NCBI GenBank assembly: GCA_024279135.1
Contig: JAJRRU010000004.1
Coordinates: forward strand, 1-64,000
Direction: 5' to 3'
Length of the DNA stretch: 64,000 nucleotides
Source of the DNA: Alphaproteobacteria bacterium
GTDB taxonomy: Bacteria; Pseudomonadota; Alphaproteobacteria; Rhodospirillales; Casp-alpha2
Positions 43,842 to 53,358 of the stretch are shown here, piece by piece (the first letter of the stretch is position 1; each line of letters starts with the position of its first letter). Below the pieces are notes generated by a model. It was not told where the DNA came from. It searched no databases and worked only from the letters and a program-made list of their open reading frames with translations. A program made the position numbers and the translations under genes.

Positions 43842-45419
43842 ATGAAGCACGTAAAGAACAGTGTCCATAAATTAACGAACTCATACAAGTTAAATCGTCG
43901 CGAATTCGGAGCCGGAGTAGCTGCTACAGCAATTGTAACTGCTGGTGCCACTGTTGCTCCTGGTATGGCGAAAGCGAATACCCCAAAGCGAGGTGGGCGG
44001 GTCAGAATAGGCGTGACGAGTGTCGGTGCGGATGACACGCTTGATCCAATTTTTGCAAAATCCTCGACTGACTATTGCCGTCTCGAGCAATTTTATAACG
44101 GTCTGACTGAATTCGATACTGGCATGAATGCCAAGCCTGACCTTGCGTCGGAATGGAGCGTAAGCGACGACGGTCTCACTTGGAAATTCCGACTTAGCGA
44201 TGGAATTGAGTTCCATAATGGCAAAACGATGACTGCAGAAGATGTTGTGTTCTCTATGAACCGCAGCATGGGTGATGATTCCGTCTCGAAAGGGAAGCCT
44301 CTACTCAGTATGGTTAAGGAATGGCGAGCCGATGACCCATCGACAGTAACAGCTATTCTTGAAACCCCGAACGCCGAACTCACTTCCGGGCTTGCTACTT
44401 GGGCTTTTAAAATCCTCCCTGCCGGAACGACATCCTTTAACGATGGCGTTGGCACGGGTCCGTTTAAAGTAAAGGATTTCACGCCAGGTATTGGTTCCCT
44501 GGCGGTGCGTAACGATAATTACTGGAATGGTGACGGCCCATACATAGATGAAGTTGAGGTCATTGGTATCGGTGATACAGTGGCACGGGTGAATGCATTG
44601 ATCTCAGGCGAAATCGATTTCTTGACGGATCTGGATACAAAATCTATCAATCAGATTGCCAGCGCAGACGGTGTTGAGATATTCGATGTTGCAAGCGGCA
44701 AGGTTGCCGGGCTCAATGTCATGATGGACCGTGAGCCGACTATAAACCGTGACCTTCGCCTGGCGATCGCCCATCTGCAGAATCGCGAGGTTTTTGTTAA
44801 GAAAATCCTCAAAGGATTTGGTTCTATTGGCAATGATACGCCAATTGCGAGTACGTATGCTGACTATTGCTCCGACATTCCGCAACGTGAGCTTGATCAC
44901 GATAAGGCTAAATTTCACTTGAAGAAGGCGGGTATCACTGAAATTGAGGTTAATGCCGCAGAAGTCGGCCACGGTCTTGTTGATTTGTGCCTGCTCTTGC
45001 AGCAGGAAGGTGCCAAGGCAGGCTTGAGAGTAAAAGTGAATAAAGTTCCGACATCGGGTTACTGGTCAACCTATTGGGCGAAAACACCCATACACGTATC
45101 TGTTTGGAATCCACGGCCAACCGCCAACATTATGATGTCGCTTGGCTGGAAAGGTGGAGCCCCATGGAATGATTCTGGTATCGATAACCCACGTTTGGAC
45201 AAATTACTGGTCGAATCAAGGGCCGTGCTTGACCCTGTGCTTCGCAATGAGATGTTTTGTGAAATGCAGAGAATTATTCATGATGGTGCTGCAACGCAGG
45301 TGCCTGCCTTCACAAGTTTCCTTGATGCTAAAACAACAAAGCTAAAAGGAATTAAACCTGTTCCTGTTTCATCAGGCGGTGGATGGGCTTGGGTTGAGAG
45401 CGCATGGTTAGAATCTTAA
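43842..45419 (+). CDS. Peptide-type ABC substrate-binding protein, Tat signal
   Basis: A 525-residue solute-binding family 5 protein. The Tat signal is at residues 17-45 (LNRREFGAGVAATAIVTAG, then a PGMAKA cleavage region). Family landmarks include DLASEWSVSDDGLTWKFRL, FHNGKTMTAEDV and GTGPFKVKDF. It is the first gene of the second transporter operon and is followed by a strong terminator-like stem-loop. The gap before it (43595-43841) holds TTCGTATATGAA at 43611, a loose relative of the IclR-type sites with a shorter spacer. Ligand unknown. Confidence 0.92.
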   Translation: MKHVKNSVHKLTNSYKLNRREFGAGVAATAIVTAGATVAPGMAKANTPKRGGRVRIGVTSVGADDTLDPIFAKSSTDYCRLEQFYNGLTEFDTGMNAKPDLASEWSVSDDGLTWKFRLSDGIEFHNGKTMTAEDVVFSMNRSMGDDSVSKGKPLLSMVKEWRADDPSTVTAILETPNAELTSGLATWAFKILPAGTTSFNDGVGTGPFKVKDFTPGIGSLAVRNDNYWNGDGPYIDEVEVIGIGDTVARVNALISGEIDFLTDLDTKSINQIASADGVEIFDVASGKVAGLNVMMDREPTINRDLRLAIAHLQNREVFVKKILKGFGSIGNDTPIASTYADYCSDIPQRELDHDKAKFHLKKAGITEIEVNAAEVGHGLVDLCLLLQQEGAKAGLRVKVNKVPTSGYWSTYWAKTPIHVSVWNPRPTANIMMSLGWKGGAPWNDSGIDNPRLDKLLVESRAVLDPVLRNEMFCEMQRIIHDGAATQVPAFTSFLDAKTTKLKGIKPVPVSSGGGWAWVESAWLES

Positions 45420-45445
45420 TGCGCATTCTTTTCAGTTGACAACTT

Positions 45446-45472
45446 AAAGCCGACTCATTCGAGTCGGCTTTT
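45446..45472 (+). terminator. Terminator-like stem-loop after the binding-protein gene
   Basis: AAAGCCGACTC (45446-45456) and GAGTCGGCTTT (45461-45471) form a perfect 11-bp stem with a 4-nt loop and a short TTTT tail. It lies between the binding-protein gene and the permease gene 146 bp further on, so most transcripts may stop here and the permeases receive read-through or use their own promoter. Confidence 0.85.
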
Positions 45473-45617
45473 CGTGCCATATGGCTAACCTGTATTTGTT
45501 ATACTTCAGAAAGAGTTTTTTCAGAGATGGGTTGTGATAAATTCTCTGGGTAATTTTCTGTCTATATTTTGAGAGTGTTATTATTAAGATCAAATAATTT
45601 AAATTTTTTGACAGGTG

Positions 45618-46577
45618 ATGTGTCCGAGAATGCTAAGTATGCTGTTGAAACGGGTAGGTGTTGGATTGTTGACACTTTTTGTTGTCTCGATTCTGGTTTT
45701 TATCGGCACCGAAATTCTTCCTGGTGATGTTGCTGAGGTCATGCTTGGCCAGACAGCAACACCGGAATCGCTTGCTGCTTTACGTACTCAACTGAATCTA
45801 GATCAACCCGCATGGCTTCGGTATTTCGGCTGGCTCGCGGATTTGGCTAATGGTGATCTTGGCTCCTCAATGACAGGTTCGACAACGATTGAAACACTGA
45901 TCAAAGATCGTTTTGCTAACACGATGCTGTTGGCGGGTGTTGTTTCTATCGTTGCAATTCCAATATCACTTATGATCGGAATTACAGCGGCGATGTATGC
46001 TGGCAGTGCTATCGATAGAACAGTTACGACTGGAAGTCTTTGTGCTGTATCAGTGCCGGAATTTTTCACAGCAACCATCCTGGTCATGGTATTCTCCATA
46101 CAGCTTAAATTACTCCCGTCGATCGCGCGCCCGACGCCCTATATGTCATTTTTCGAAATTCTGCGAACCCTTACTTTACCAGTTCTCACGCTGAGCTTCG
46201 CCATCGCAGCGCAAATGATTCGAATGACCCGGGCTGCGGTCCTGAACGTGCTTGATGCCGCATATATCGAAATGGGAATACTTAAGGGAGTGCCGCGAAA
46301 GCAGATTATTCTCAAACATGCGCTCCTGAATGCAATATCGCCAATCGTTAACGTGATAGCACTTAATCTTGCCTATCTGGTTAGTGGCGTGGTGATCGTT
46401 GAGACTGTATTTGCCTATCCAGGACTCGCGAAGTTGATGGTTGAGGGGGTGCAGACCCGTGATATGCCGCTGGTCCAGGCTTGCGCTATTATTTTTGGTA
46501 GTATTTATGTTGTCCTGATGATGCTCGCTGATTTGGCTTCATTTTTGTCCAACCCTCGACTACGTCACCCAAAATGA
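45618..46577 (+). CDS. Peptide-type ABC permease (DppB-like), second system
   Basis: About 319 residues with six membrane segments. DppB landmarks are EILPGDVAEVMLG, LNLDQPAWLRYFGW and the EAA loop MGILKGVPRKQIILKHALLN. Several starts are close together (GTG 45615, ATG 45618, 45630, 45639); the last lies right before the first membrane helix (MLLKRVGVGLL), so the true start is uncertain by a few codons. The DppC-like partner follows after 28 bp. Confidence 0.9.
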   Translation: MCPRMLSMLLKRVGVGLLTLFVVSILVFIGTEILPGDVAEVMLGQTATPESLAALRTQLNLDQPAWLRYFGWLADLANGDLGSSMTGSTTIETLIKDRFANTMLLAGVVSIVAIPISLMIGITAAMYAGSAIDRTVTTGSLCAVSVPEFFTATILVMVFSIQLKLLPSIARPTPYMSFFEILRTLTLPVLTLSFAIAAQMIRMTRAAVLNVLDAAYIEMGILKGVPRKQIILKHALLNAISPIVNVIALNLAYLVSGVVIVETVFAYPGLAKLMVEGVQTRDMPLVQACAIIFGSIYVVLMMLADLASFLSNPRLRHPK

Positions 46578-46605
46578 AATTATTCTTGATGGAGGGCTTC
46601 TGATT

Positions 46606-47487
46606 ATGAACGATTCAGAAAATCCAATAATCACGTTCAACGAAGGCAGCGGCATAGATAAAAAGCGATTCAGATTCTCATGGACAGGATGGTTGGGCAT
46701 CATAATCGTAACATTCTGGGTGATCATGGCTTTTGCCGGTCCTTATATTGCTCCCTTTCACGAAGCTGAATGGATTTCAGATAATACCTTCGACCCGATA
46801 GGGACGACCTATTTACTTGGAACAGATTATCTCGGACGCGATGTGCTCTCGCGTGTTCTCTGGGGTGCCAGAATTACGATGGGTTTGGCCTTTGCGGCAA
46901 CCGTTATCGCCTATCTTGTCGGAGTAACTTTAGGAATTGCCGCAGCAGTCTCAGCTGATTGGGTGGATACATTACTAAGCCGTTTGAATGATGCATTTTT
47001 ATCGTTGCCCACTATTTTGCTCGGTTTAATTGTCATTGCTGCTCTTGGCTCGTCATTAACGATCCTCGTTTTTACGGCGGGCTTGATATATGCGTCTAGT
47101 GTATTTCGTATTGCACGGGCGTTGGCAAAGGATGTCTTCGTTCAAGATTTCGTAGAAGTCGCAAGGGCGCGTGGTGAAACGATTTGGTGGATAATATTTC
47201 GTGAGGTCTTGCCAAACATAATTATGCCCATCTCGTCTGATTTTGGCATCCGGCTGGTATTCGTAATCTTGTTTATTGCAGGACTAAGTTTTCTCGGACT
47301 TGGCGTTCAGCCGCCGATGTCAGATTGGGGTAGCATGGTGCGTGAAAATCTGCAGGGCATTGCGTATTCCTCCCCGGCACCCCTTGCGCCGGCTTTCGCG
47401 ACGGCGTCTCTGACGATCGCAATTAATTTCATTGTCGATGATTTTACGTCAAAATCGGGTGGCGCCTTAATCAAGGAAATCGTTTGA
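46606..47487 (+). CDS. Peptide-type ABC permease (DppC-like), second system
   Basis: A 293-residue permease with the DppC motif GTDYLGRDVLSRVLWGA (from about residue 72), and an EAA loop EVARARGETIWWIIFREVLPN near residue 185. Six membrane segments are apparent. It ends with a 4-bp overlap with the fused ATPase gene, so subunit synthesis is probably coupled. Confidence 0.92.
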   Translation: MNDSENPIITFNEGSGIDKKRFRFSWTGWLGIIIVTFWVIMAFAGPYIAPFHEAEWISDNTFDPIGTTYLLGTDYLGRDVLSRVLWGARITMGLAFAATVIAYLVGVTLGIAAAVSADWVDTLLSRLNDAFLSLPTILLGLIVIAALGSSLTILVFTAGLIYASSVFRIARALAKDVFVQDFVEVARARGETIWWIIFREVLPNIIMPISSDFGIRLVFVILFIAGLSFLGLGVQPPMSDWGSMVRENLQGIAYSSPAPLAPAFATASLTIAINFIVDDFTSKSGGALIKEIV

Positions 47488-49328
47488 TGATCAAACCAGT
47501 CCTGAAAGTAGAAGATCTTCACATAGTCGTTAAAGGACTGAACGGCACTGAAAAATTGATAGTTAAGGGGATTAATTTCGAAGTTCAACCTGGCCAGGTT
47601 GTGGCCTTAATTGGAGAATCCGGCTCAGGTAAAACGTCGATAGCCCTCGCTGCCCTTGGATATTGCCGTCCCGGCCTGGAGTTTGCTGGCGGTAAAATAG
47701 AATTTAAAGGCGTTGATTTGATATCGACATCAAGGCTGGAAAGACGAGCGCTGCGCGGCCATAAGATCGCTTACCTGGCACAAAGCGCGGCGGCGACATT
47801 CAATCCGAGTATTAGGATCGGCGATCAGGTGACTGAGTCTGCGGTGCTTCACAATGTATTGAGTCAAAAAGAGGCGGATAATAAGGCGGTCTTACTTTAT
47901 CATGACCTGGAATTACCGAAAGCTGAAACAATTGGCCAACGATATCCGCATCAAGTCAGCGGAGGGCAATTACAAAGACTTATGGCGGCGATGGCATTGT
48001 GTTCAGGTCCTGAATTGATGCTGCTTGACGAACCGACAACCGCTCTAGATGTCACAACCCAAATCGAAGTCCTTAAGTCTTTCAAGTCGTTAATTCGGGA
48101 AAAAGGCACGAGTGCGATATATGTAACGCACGACCTCGCCGTTGTTGCGCAAATAGCCGATCATATTATTGTTCTTTGTGATGGCGAGATCATGGAGAGC
48201 GGTCCCACCGACCAGATTATCCACCACCCGGCGCATGCGTACACTCGAAAACTTATGGCGGCTGTGAACCCTATACCGACAGACAAACGGGAAATTAAAA
48301 TCTCTGATAAGCAGGGCAGACTTACCCTGGAGGTCGAAGCCCTTTACGCTGGTTATGGACAGATTCAAAATGGCAGGCCGGAAATACCGGTTTTACAGGA
48401 TATAACATTTTCTCTTCCAAGTGGATCAACCACGGCCATTATTGGTGAATCTGGGTGTGGAAAAAGCACGCTTGGGCTATCGATTGCCGGTATTTTGCCA
48501 CGTGCCAGCGGTAATGTACGTCTTGATGGCAAAAATCTTCCTGCTCGGTTGGAAGTCCGATCACGCGAAAATTTAAAACATATTCAGTTTGTCTTCCAAA
48601 TGGCAGATACAGCATTGAACCCTCGGCAGCGGGTCAGTGATATTATAGGCAGACCACTTCGTTTCTATAAAAAAATGAACCGTATTGATGTTCGAAATCG
48701 AGTCCTCGAAATTCTTGAGATGGTGGATCTTTCACCAGAATTAGTCACCCGCTATCCAAAAGAGCTATCGGGCGGGCAAAAACAAAGGGTCAATCTGGCG
48801 AGAGCTTTGGCCGCGGATCCGGAAATTCTGATTTGTGATGAAGTGACATCGGCCCTGGATACAATTGTCGGTGCAAATATCATCAGTCTGTTGTCTCGAC
48901 TTCGCAGTAAACTGGGTGTTTCGTTTATTTTTATCAGCCATGACATTTCGACAGTCGCAACATTTGCAAACCAGATCATTGTTCTTTATGCGGGTATAAT
49001 TGTCGAACAAGGTCCAGCAGATCTGGTTTTATCACCGCCCTATCATCCCTATACAAAGCTTCTCTTGGCATCCGTACCGGAGCTTCGAACGGATTGGCTG
49101 GATGACACGGTTCAGCTTCAGGAAACAAAGGCTGCTATTGCACGCCAGGTGGAAATCAATGAAACCGGCTGTCCTTTTTATACACGTTGCCCATTTGCAA
49201 TTTCGGGCACCTGCAATGAAAGCTTACCACCAGTACGTGATCTTGGAGCTCAACATAGTGTAACCTGTCATCTTGATGGTTTGGCATTGCCAGGAAATAA
49301 TGATCCGTATCAACAACGGGTTGGTTGA
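47484..49328 (+). CDS. Fused DppD-DppF type ABC ATPase
   Basis: A 614-residue protein carrying both ATPase domains of a peptide-type transporter. Domain 1 (residues about 5-260): [30 protein letters not shown]. Domain 2 (about 275-590): [30 protein letters not shown]. The Fe-S-type C-terminal cysteine cluster is kept once, at the end (CPFYTRCPFAISGTC). The first operon in this window has two separate ATPases, while this and the third system use fused ones. A FAD-enzyme gene follows after 3 bp. Confidence 0.93.
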   Translation: MMIKPVLKVEDLHIVVKGLNGTEKLIVKGINFEVQPGQVVALIGESGSGKTSIALAALGYCRPGLEFAGGKIEFKGVDLISTSRLERRALRGHKIAYLAQSAAATFNPSIRIGDQVTESAVLHNVLSQKEADNKAVLLYHDLELPKAETIGQRYPHQVSGGQLQRLMAAMALCSGPELMLLDEPTTALDVTTQIEVLKSFKSLIREKGTSAIYVTHDLAVVAQIADHIIVLCDGEIMESGPTDQIIHHPAHAYTRKLMAAVNPIPTDKREIKISDKQGRLTLEVEALYAGYGQIQNGRPEIPVLQDITFSLPSGSTTAIIGESGCGKSTLGLSIAGILPRASGNVRLDGKNLPARLEVRSRENLKHIQFVFQMADTALNPRQRVSDIIGRPLRFYKKMNRIDVRNRVLEILEMVDLSPELVTRYPKELSGGQKQRVNLARALAADPEILICDEVTSALDTIVGANIISLLSRLRSKLGVSFIFISHDISTVATFANQIIVLYAGIIVEQGPADLVLSPPYHPYTKLLLASVPELRTDWLDDTVQLQETKAAIARQVEINETGCPFYTRCPFAISGTCNESLPPVRDLGAQHSVTCHLDGLALPGNNDPYQQRVG

Positions 49329-49331
49329 ATT

Positions 49332-50780
49332 ATGCTGGCAGATCCATCAATGTATCTTCTGGGTTTAATCGCTGGGTGTTTGGATGAAGATGGTTTTATT
49401 GAAGCAGACTCCGATATGGCCCAGCGTTATCTTGTTGAGCCGCTCGGTCTATATCAAGGGACACCCGCGGCAATCATACGACCAACGTCCGCTGAGCAAA
49501 TATCCGCAGTTATCCGGATTTGTAATCATCATCACATAGGAGTTGTCCCCTATGGAGGTGGCACCGGCGTCGTAGGCGGGCAAGTCTGCATTGAAAGTCC
49601 TCCTTCTGTCGTATTATCGTTAGAACGTATGAATTCCATACGTGCCGTATTAGATAATGACTGGGCCGTCGTTGCCGAGGCAGGTGTTATTCTGGCGGAT
49701 TTAAAAGAGGCCGTTGACGCTGCCGATAGAATGTTTCCTTTATCATTGGCTGCCGAGGGATCATGTCAGATTGGTGGAAATCTGGCTACAAATGCAGGTG
49801 GGGTGCAGGTCTTGCGCTATGGGAATATTCGCGACCTGACACTCGGAATTGAAGCTGTAATGGCCGATGGGTCTGTGTATTCGGACCTAGAGCCGCTGAG
49901 GAAAAATAATACCGGTTACGACCTTCGTCATTTGCTGATTGGATCGGAAGGGACGCTAGGTGTGATTACGGCAGCCACCCTTAAAGTCTTTCCCAAACCG
50001 GTTGAAACGGTGACGGGAATGCTAGCAATCTCATTACCAGAAGATGCCGTGAATGTGCTGGGGTATATACGCGAACGATTGGGTTATGTTGTCTCAGCGT
50101 TTGAGCTGATTGCGGGTTCAGGTGTTAAATTTATTGATGATTTCTATCCGGATAGCCCTGACCCTCTCGATAATCACCCCGCTTGGCGTGTACTGATTGA
50201 ATTTAGTTCATCATCGAAAAGCAATCTGGTTGTAAGAAGTTCTACGGTATTCGAAGAATTGTTGCTATCTGGTCAGATCACAGGTGGTAGTATTGCCCGC
50301 AACGAATCACAGCGGCGTCATATGTGGTGGATGCGCGAAACTATTCCGGAGTGTAATGCACGGGTAGGGGGCATTGCCTCTTTCGATATTTCGGTTCCGA
50401 TTAGCAAGGTTGCGTCATTTATAATGGATGCACAAAGCGCGATAAATGATATAGACCCAGATCTTCGTATTAATTGTTATGGTCATGTAGGCGATGGAAA
50501 CCTTCACTATAATGTATTTACGCCCGATTGTGTGGCTGCATTTGAATACGACCATTGCGCTGACCTCATAAAAACAGCCATTTATGATTTAGTTCAGGTG
50601 AGAGGCGGATCTTTCAGCGCCGAGCATGGAATTGGACGTCTGAAGACAAGTGATTTAGTAAAGTATGGAAATCCGGCAAAGTTGAGTATTATCCGAACAA
50701 TAAAAGATGCTCTCGACCCAAATGGGATTCTAAACCCTAGTGTCTTGATGGCGGCACTGTCAGACGAAATGTCCTTTTGA
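49332..50780 (+). CDS. GlcD-like FAD-linked oxidase
   Basis: A 482-residue enzyme of the FAD-binding type 4/FAD-oxidase C family (glycolate oxidase GlcD, D-lactate and D-2-hydroxyglutarate dehydrogenases). The FAD domain has VVPYGGGTGVVGGQ (near residue 75), GGNLATNAGGVQVLRYG and GSEGTLGVIT; the C-terminal domain has NCYGHVGDGNLHYNV and FSAEHGIGRLK. It probably oxidises a D-2-hydroxy acid and is the last gene of the second transporter operon. After NPNGILNPSV the final residues are encoded by the left end of an IS6 element inserted at 50753; the core fold should be unaffected. Confidence 0.9.
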   Translation: MLADPSMYLLGLIAGCLDEDGFIEADSDMAQRYLVEPLGLYQGTPAAIIRPTSAEQISAVIRICNHHHIGVVPYGGGTGVVGGQVCIESPPSVVLSLERMNSIRAVLDNDWAVVAEAGVILADLKEAVDAADRMFPLSLAAEGSCQIGGNLATNAGGVQVLRYGNIRDLTLGIEAVMADGSVYSDLEPLRKNNTGYDLRHLLIGSEGTLGVITAATLKVFPKPVETVTGMLAISLPEDAVNVLGYIRERLGYVVSAFELIAGSGVKFIDDFYPDSPDPLDNHPAWRVLIEFSSSSKSNLVVRSSTVFEELLLSGQITGGSIARNESQRRHMWWMRETIPECNARVGGIASFDISVPISKVASFIMDAQSAINDIDPDLRINCYGHVGDGNLHYNVFTPDCVAAFEYDHCADLIKTAIYDLVQVRGGSFSAEHGIGRLKTSDLVKYGNPAKLSIIRTIKDALDPNGILNPSVLMAALSDEMSF

Positions 50781-51572
50781 CCAGACCCTAGAAATTTCCT
50801 AATGTTTTGGGATGATAAAACACAATCCATTCCGCTATTTTAAAACATCCCCTGAGGTCATCCGATTAGCTGTGATGATGTATGTCAGGTTTCCGCTTTC
50901 ACTACGCAGCGTCGAAAACCTGCTTCATGAGCGGGGCATCGACATTAGCTATGAGACTGTGCGCTATTGATGGAACCGATTTGGTCCGTTGTTTACTCAC
51001 GATATCCGTAAGAAACGTATTCACCCTTCCCCTAATTATTTCAACTGGCGTTGGCATCTTGATGAAGTCTTTGTGAAAATCAACGGCGAGTTACATTACC
51101 TGTGGCGGGCCGTTGATCATGAAGGTGAAGTGCTAGAAGCCTTTGTTACCAAGCGTCGCGACCGTAAAGCAGCGTTGAAATTCCTCAAGAAAATCATGAA
51201 TCGTCATGGAAAACCGTATGAAATTGTTACAGATCGGCTAAAATCATACCGCGCCGCCATGAAGATGATCGGAAATGCGGCGGTTCAAGAGGTTGGCCGA
51301 TGGAAGAACAACCGCTGTGAAAATTCACATCTTCCATTTCGTCGACGAGAGCAGGCAATGTTGAAGTTTAGGCGCCTGCGAAATTTACAAAAGTTCGTCT
51401 CAATTCACTCTTCAATCCATAATCACTTCAATCATGAGTGCCATTTAAACAACCGAGAAATTTTCAAACTTCAACGAAATGCCGCACTGGCCGAGTGGCG
51501 GCAACTTTGTGCAGCATAATAGAGACACATCCATGATATACTGAGACGAGTTCGCATTCGTCTGACAGCACC
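50753..51572 (+). mobile_element. IS6-family element, copy 3, full length
   Basis: The left end GGCACTGTCAGACGAAATG starts at 50753, inside the end of the GlcD-like gene; the right end read inward from 51572 is GGTGCTGTCAGACGAATGC. This 820-bp copy is the longest of the three and sets the reference for the deletions in the others. Flanking octamers do not match, which suggests a rearrangement after insertion or very old age. The right end is 24 bp from the stop of the convergent thiamine-diphosphate enzyme gene. Confidence 0.8.
50812..51519 (+). pseudogene. IS6-family transposase with one nonsense codon
   Basis: The frame encodes a full-length IS6 transposase of about 235 codons: MIKHNPFRYFKTSPEVIR start, first aspartate region NWRWHLDEVFVKING, second EIVTDRLKSY, third acidic residue in RWKNNRCEN and C-terminus EWRQLCAA. 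The only lesion seen is TGA at 50968-50970 (codon 53), where copy 1 has tryptophan (VRGWWNRFGP against VRY-stop-WNRFGP). One base change (TGG to TGA) inactivated it; it is otherwise the best preserved copy. Confidence 0.88.
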
Positions 51573-51595
51573 GCTGAGCTTCCCGATATTGAGCT

Positions 51596-53188
51596 TTAAC
51601 GATTTAGAACATCGGCCCTTGCTTCGATAAGAGTTGGTACATTTTCCGCAAAGGCCAGTGTAATCGCAGCTTCCAGACTTTCGTATGTTTCAGGCCGTGC
51701 CGACTTCGCCCCCATAGCCTCAGCCAGCATGCAGAAATCAGGATTGAGGCACGTCACCGAGGTCGGGGTAATCTGGCGGCGTACCATTTCATCTTTGATG
51801 GCATACAGGCTGTCGTTGTTCCAGATAATCACAGGAATCGGAAGCGCGTGTTGCACAGCAACAGCCAGTTCCTGCATGGTGAATTGAAATCCGTAATCAC
51901 CAGCAAGTGCTGCAACCGGACGCTCGGGCGCTCCGAACTTTGCGCCTATGGCTGCTGGCAGAGCGTAACCAAGTGTGCCGAAACCATTGGGATGCAGCCA
52001 GCTTCGCGGTTCATAGGTTTTATATACCTGACTGCCTAAATATGCGGGCATTGTCATATCGCTGGCGAGGATTGCGTTTCTTGGAAAAACACGATCAAGG
52101 CAGCCTAACAATGGATCACATGACGGGTTTTGGGCGCGCGCCTCTACCTGAGACACAGCCTTTAACTTCGTGATCTCCGCCTCGGATATTCCAGATAGCG
52201 CGTCGGTGAGGCGCGACAATAACCCATCAATAGCGTACCTGGCATCGGAAATAATCGGTAGGTGTGACGTTCGATGTCCCGCCAAGGTATTTGAGTCAAT
52301 GTCGATCCGAATAACTTCCCCACCAAACGGGAGAGAATCACACCAGAACTCTCTCGATCCCAATTCACTTCCAATGACCAACACAACATCAGCGCTTTGC
52401 AAAAATTGATGGGTAGCGGTTTGCTGTAAAGCGGCCCCGAGTGTGCGCGGGTGGTCTTCCGACACGATGCCCTTACCGGCAATCGTCGTGACGACAGCAG
52501 CCTGTAACCTTACTGCCAACTCAAGCAATTGCGGCCCTACATTCATGGCACCGCCACCGGCAAGAATAACCGTGCGGTTTGAAGCAGCTAGAATGGCAGC
52601 GGCCTTATCCAGTGATTTCGGTGCAGCAGCGGGTGGCTCTGGAAGCTCACGGGCAGCGGTTTGGCGTGAAGTCGGGCTGTTCATCAAGTCGATGGGAACT
52701 TGCAGATAAGCGGGCCTTGGCCTTCCCGTTTGAAACATGGAAAATGCCAGCGAGCAAAATTCCTCGATGTCGTTTTCGCTATCCGCCGTCATACAGAGTC
52801 CGCTAACCGTGCTTACCGCACATTCCTGGTTCTTCATGGCGTGCAGATGACCATGATCCTTGTGATCGTGTTCCCTGGAGAGAGATGATGAGATCATCAT
52901 GACCGGAACGGAATCTGAATAGGACTGTCCAAGTGCCGTCAGGGAGTTTGTTACACCCGGCCCTGAGATAGAGAAACACACGCCGGGTCGTCCACTGGAC
53001 CTGGCGTAACCATCGGCCATAAATGCAGAGCCTTGTTCGTGGCGCGGCAAGATAAAATTCATGCCAAGATCCTCAACGCTGCGAAACATTTCAACATTAT
53101 GGACACCCGGAATTCCAAACACCGTATCAACACCATATTGATTGAGCAAAACACTGATATTTTTGCCGACCGTTTGCGATGAACTCAT
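51596..53188 (-). CDS. Thiamine-diphosphate enzyme, AruI-like 2-oxo-acid decarboxylase
   Basis: A 530-residue enzyme of the acetolactate-synthase-like superfamily. Glu51 in PRHEQGSAFMADGYAR is the conserved cofactor-activating residue, the central domain has AGGGAMNVGPQL, and the diphosphate/Mg motif is LAGDYGFQFTMQEL ending in IWNND. FGIPGVHNVEMFR and the overall pattern are closest to 5-guanidino-2-oxopentanoate decarboxylase (AruI) rather than to true acetolactate synthases. The ATG at 53188 has an AAAGAG ribosome site; the longer start at 53224 lacks support. It is divergent from a DadA-like oxidase, its probable upstream step. A truncated paralogue lies at 20.1 kb. Confidence 0.85.
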   Translation of the reverse strand: MSSSQTVGKNISVLLNQYGVDTVFGIPGVHNVEMFRSVEDLGMNFILPRHEQGSAFMADGYARSSGRPGVCFSISGPGVTNSLTALGQSYSDSVPVMMISSSLSREHDHKDHGHLHAMKNQECAVSTVSGLCMTADSENDIEEFCSLAFSMFQTGRPRPAYLQVPIDLMNSPTSRQTAARELPEPPAAAPKSLDKAAAILAASNRTVILAGGGAMNVGPQLLELAVRLQAAVVTTIAGKGIVSEDHPRTLGAALQQTATHQFLQSADVVLVIGSELGSREFWCDSLPFGGEVIRIDIDSNTLAGHRTSHLPIISDARYAIDGLLSRLTDALSGISEAEITKLKAVSQVEARAQNPSCDPLLGCLDRVFPRNAILASDMTMPAYLGSQVYKTYEPRSWLHPNGFGTLGYALPAAIGAKFGAPERPVAALAGDYGFQFTMQELAVAVQHALPIPVIIWNNDSLYAIKDEMVRRQITPTSVTCLNPDFCMLAEAMGAKSARPETYESLEAAITLAFAENVPTLIEARADVLNR

Positions 53189-53310
53189 GTTCGCTCTTTC
53201 ATGGTTATTTATGCTCTGTAACACAGTTTATGTTGCTCTTTTGCAATAGAAAATACGGTAAACCAAACAAAAGAACAGGTCCATATATTTTTCATATTGC
53301 GGAATTATTA

Positions 53311-53324
53311 ATCTCATATTAGAA
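53311..53324. promoter_or_regulatory. Candidate IclR-regulon site (decarboxylase/dadA-like gap)
   Basis: ATCTCATATTAGAA, extended by TT, matches 12 of 16 bases of the site upstream of iclR (TTCTCAAATGTGAATT). It lies in the 170-bp gap between the divergent AruI-like and DadA-like genes, 35 bp before the latter. It is the weakest member of the set. Confidence 0.3.
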
Positions 53325-53358
53325 TTTTACATATTTTTATGATATAAGGATTTTTTCA

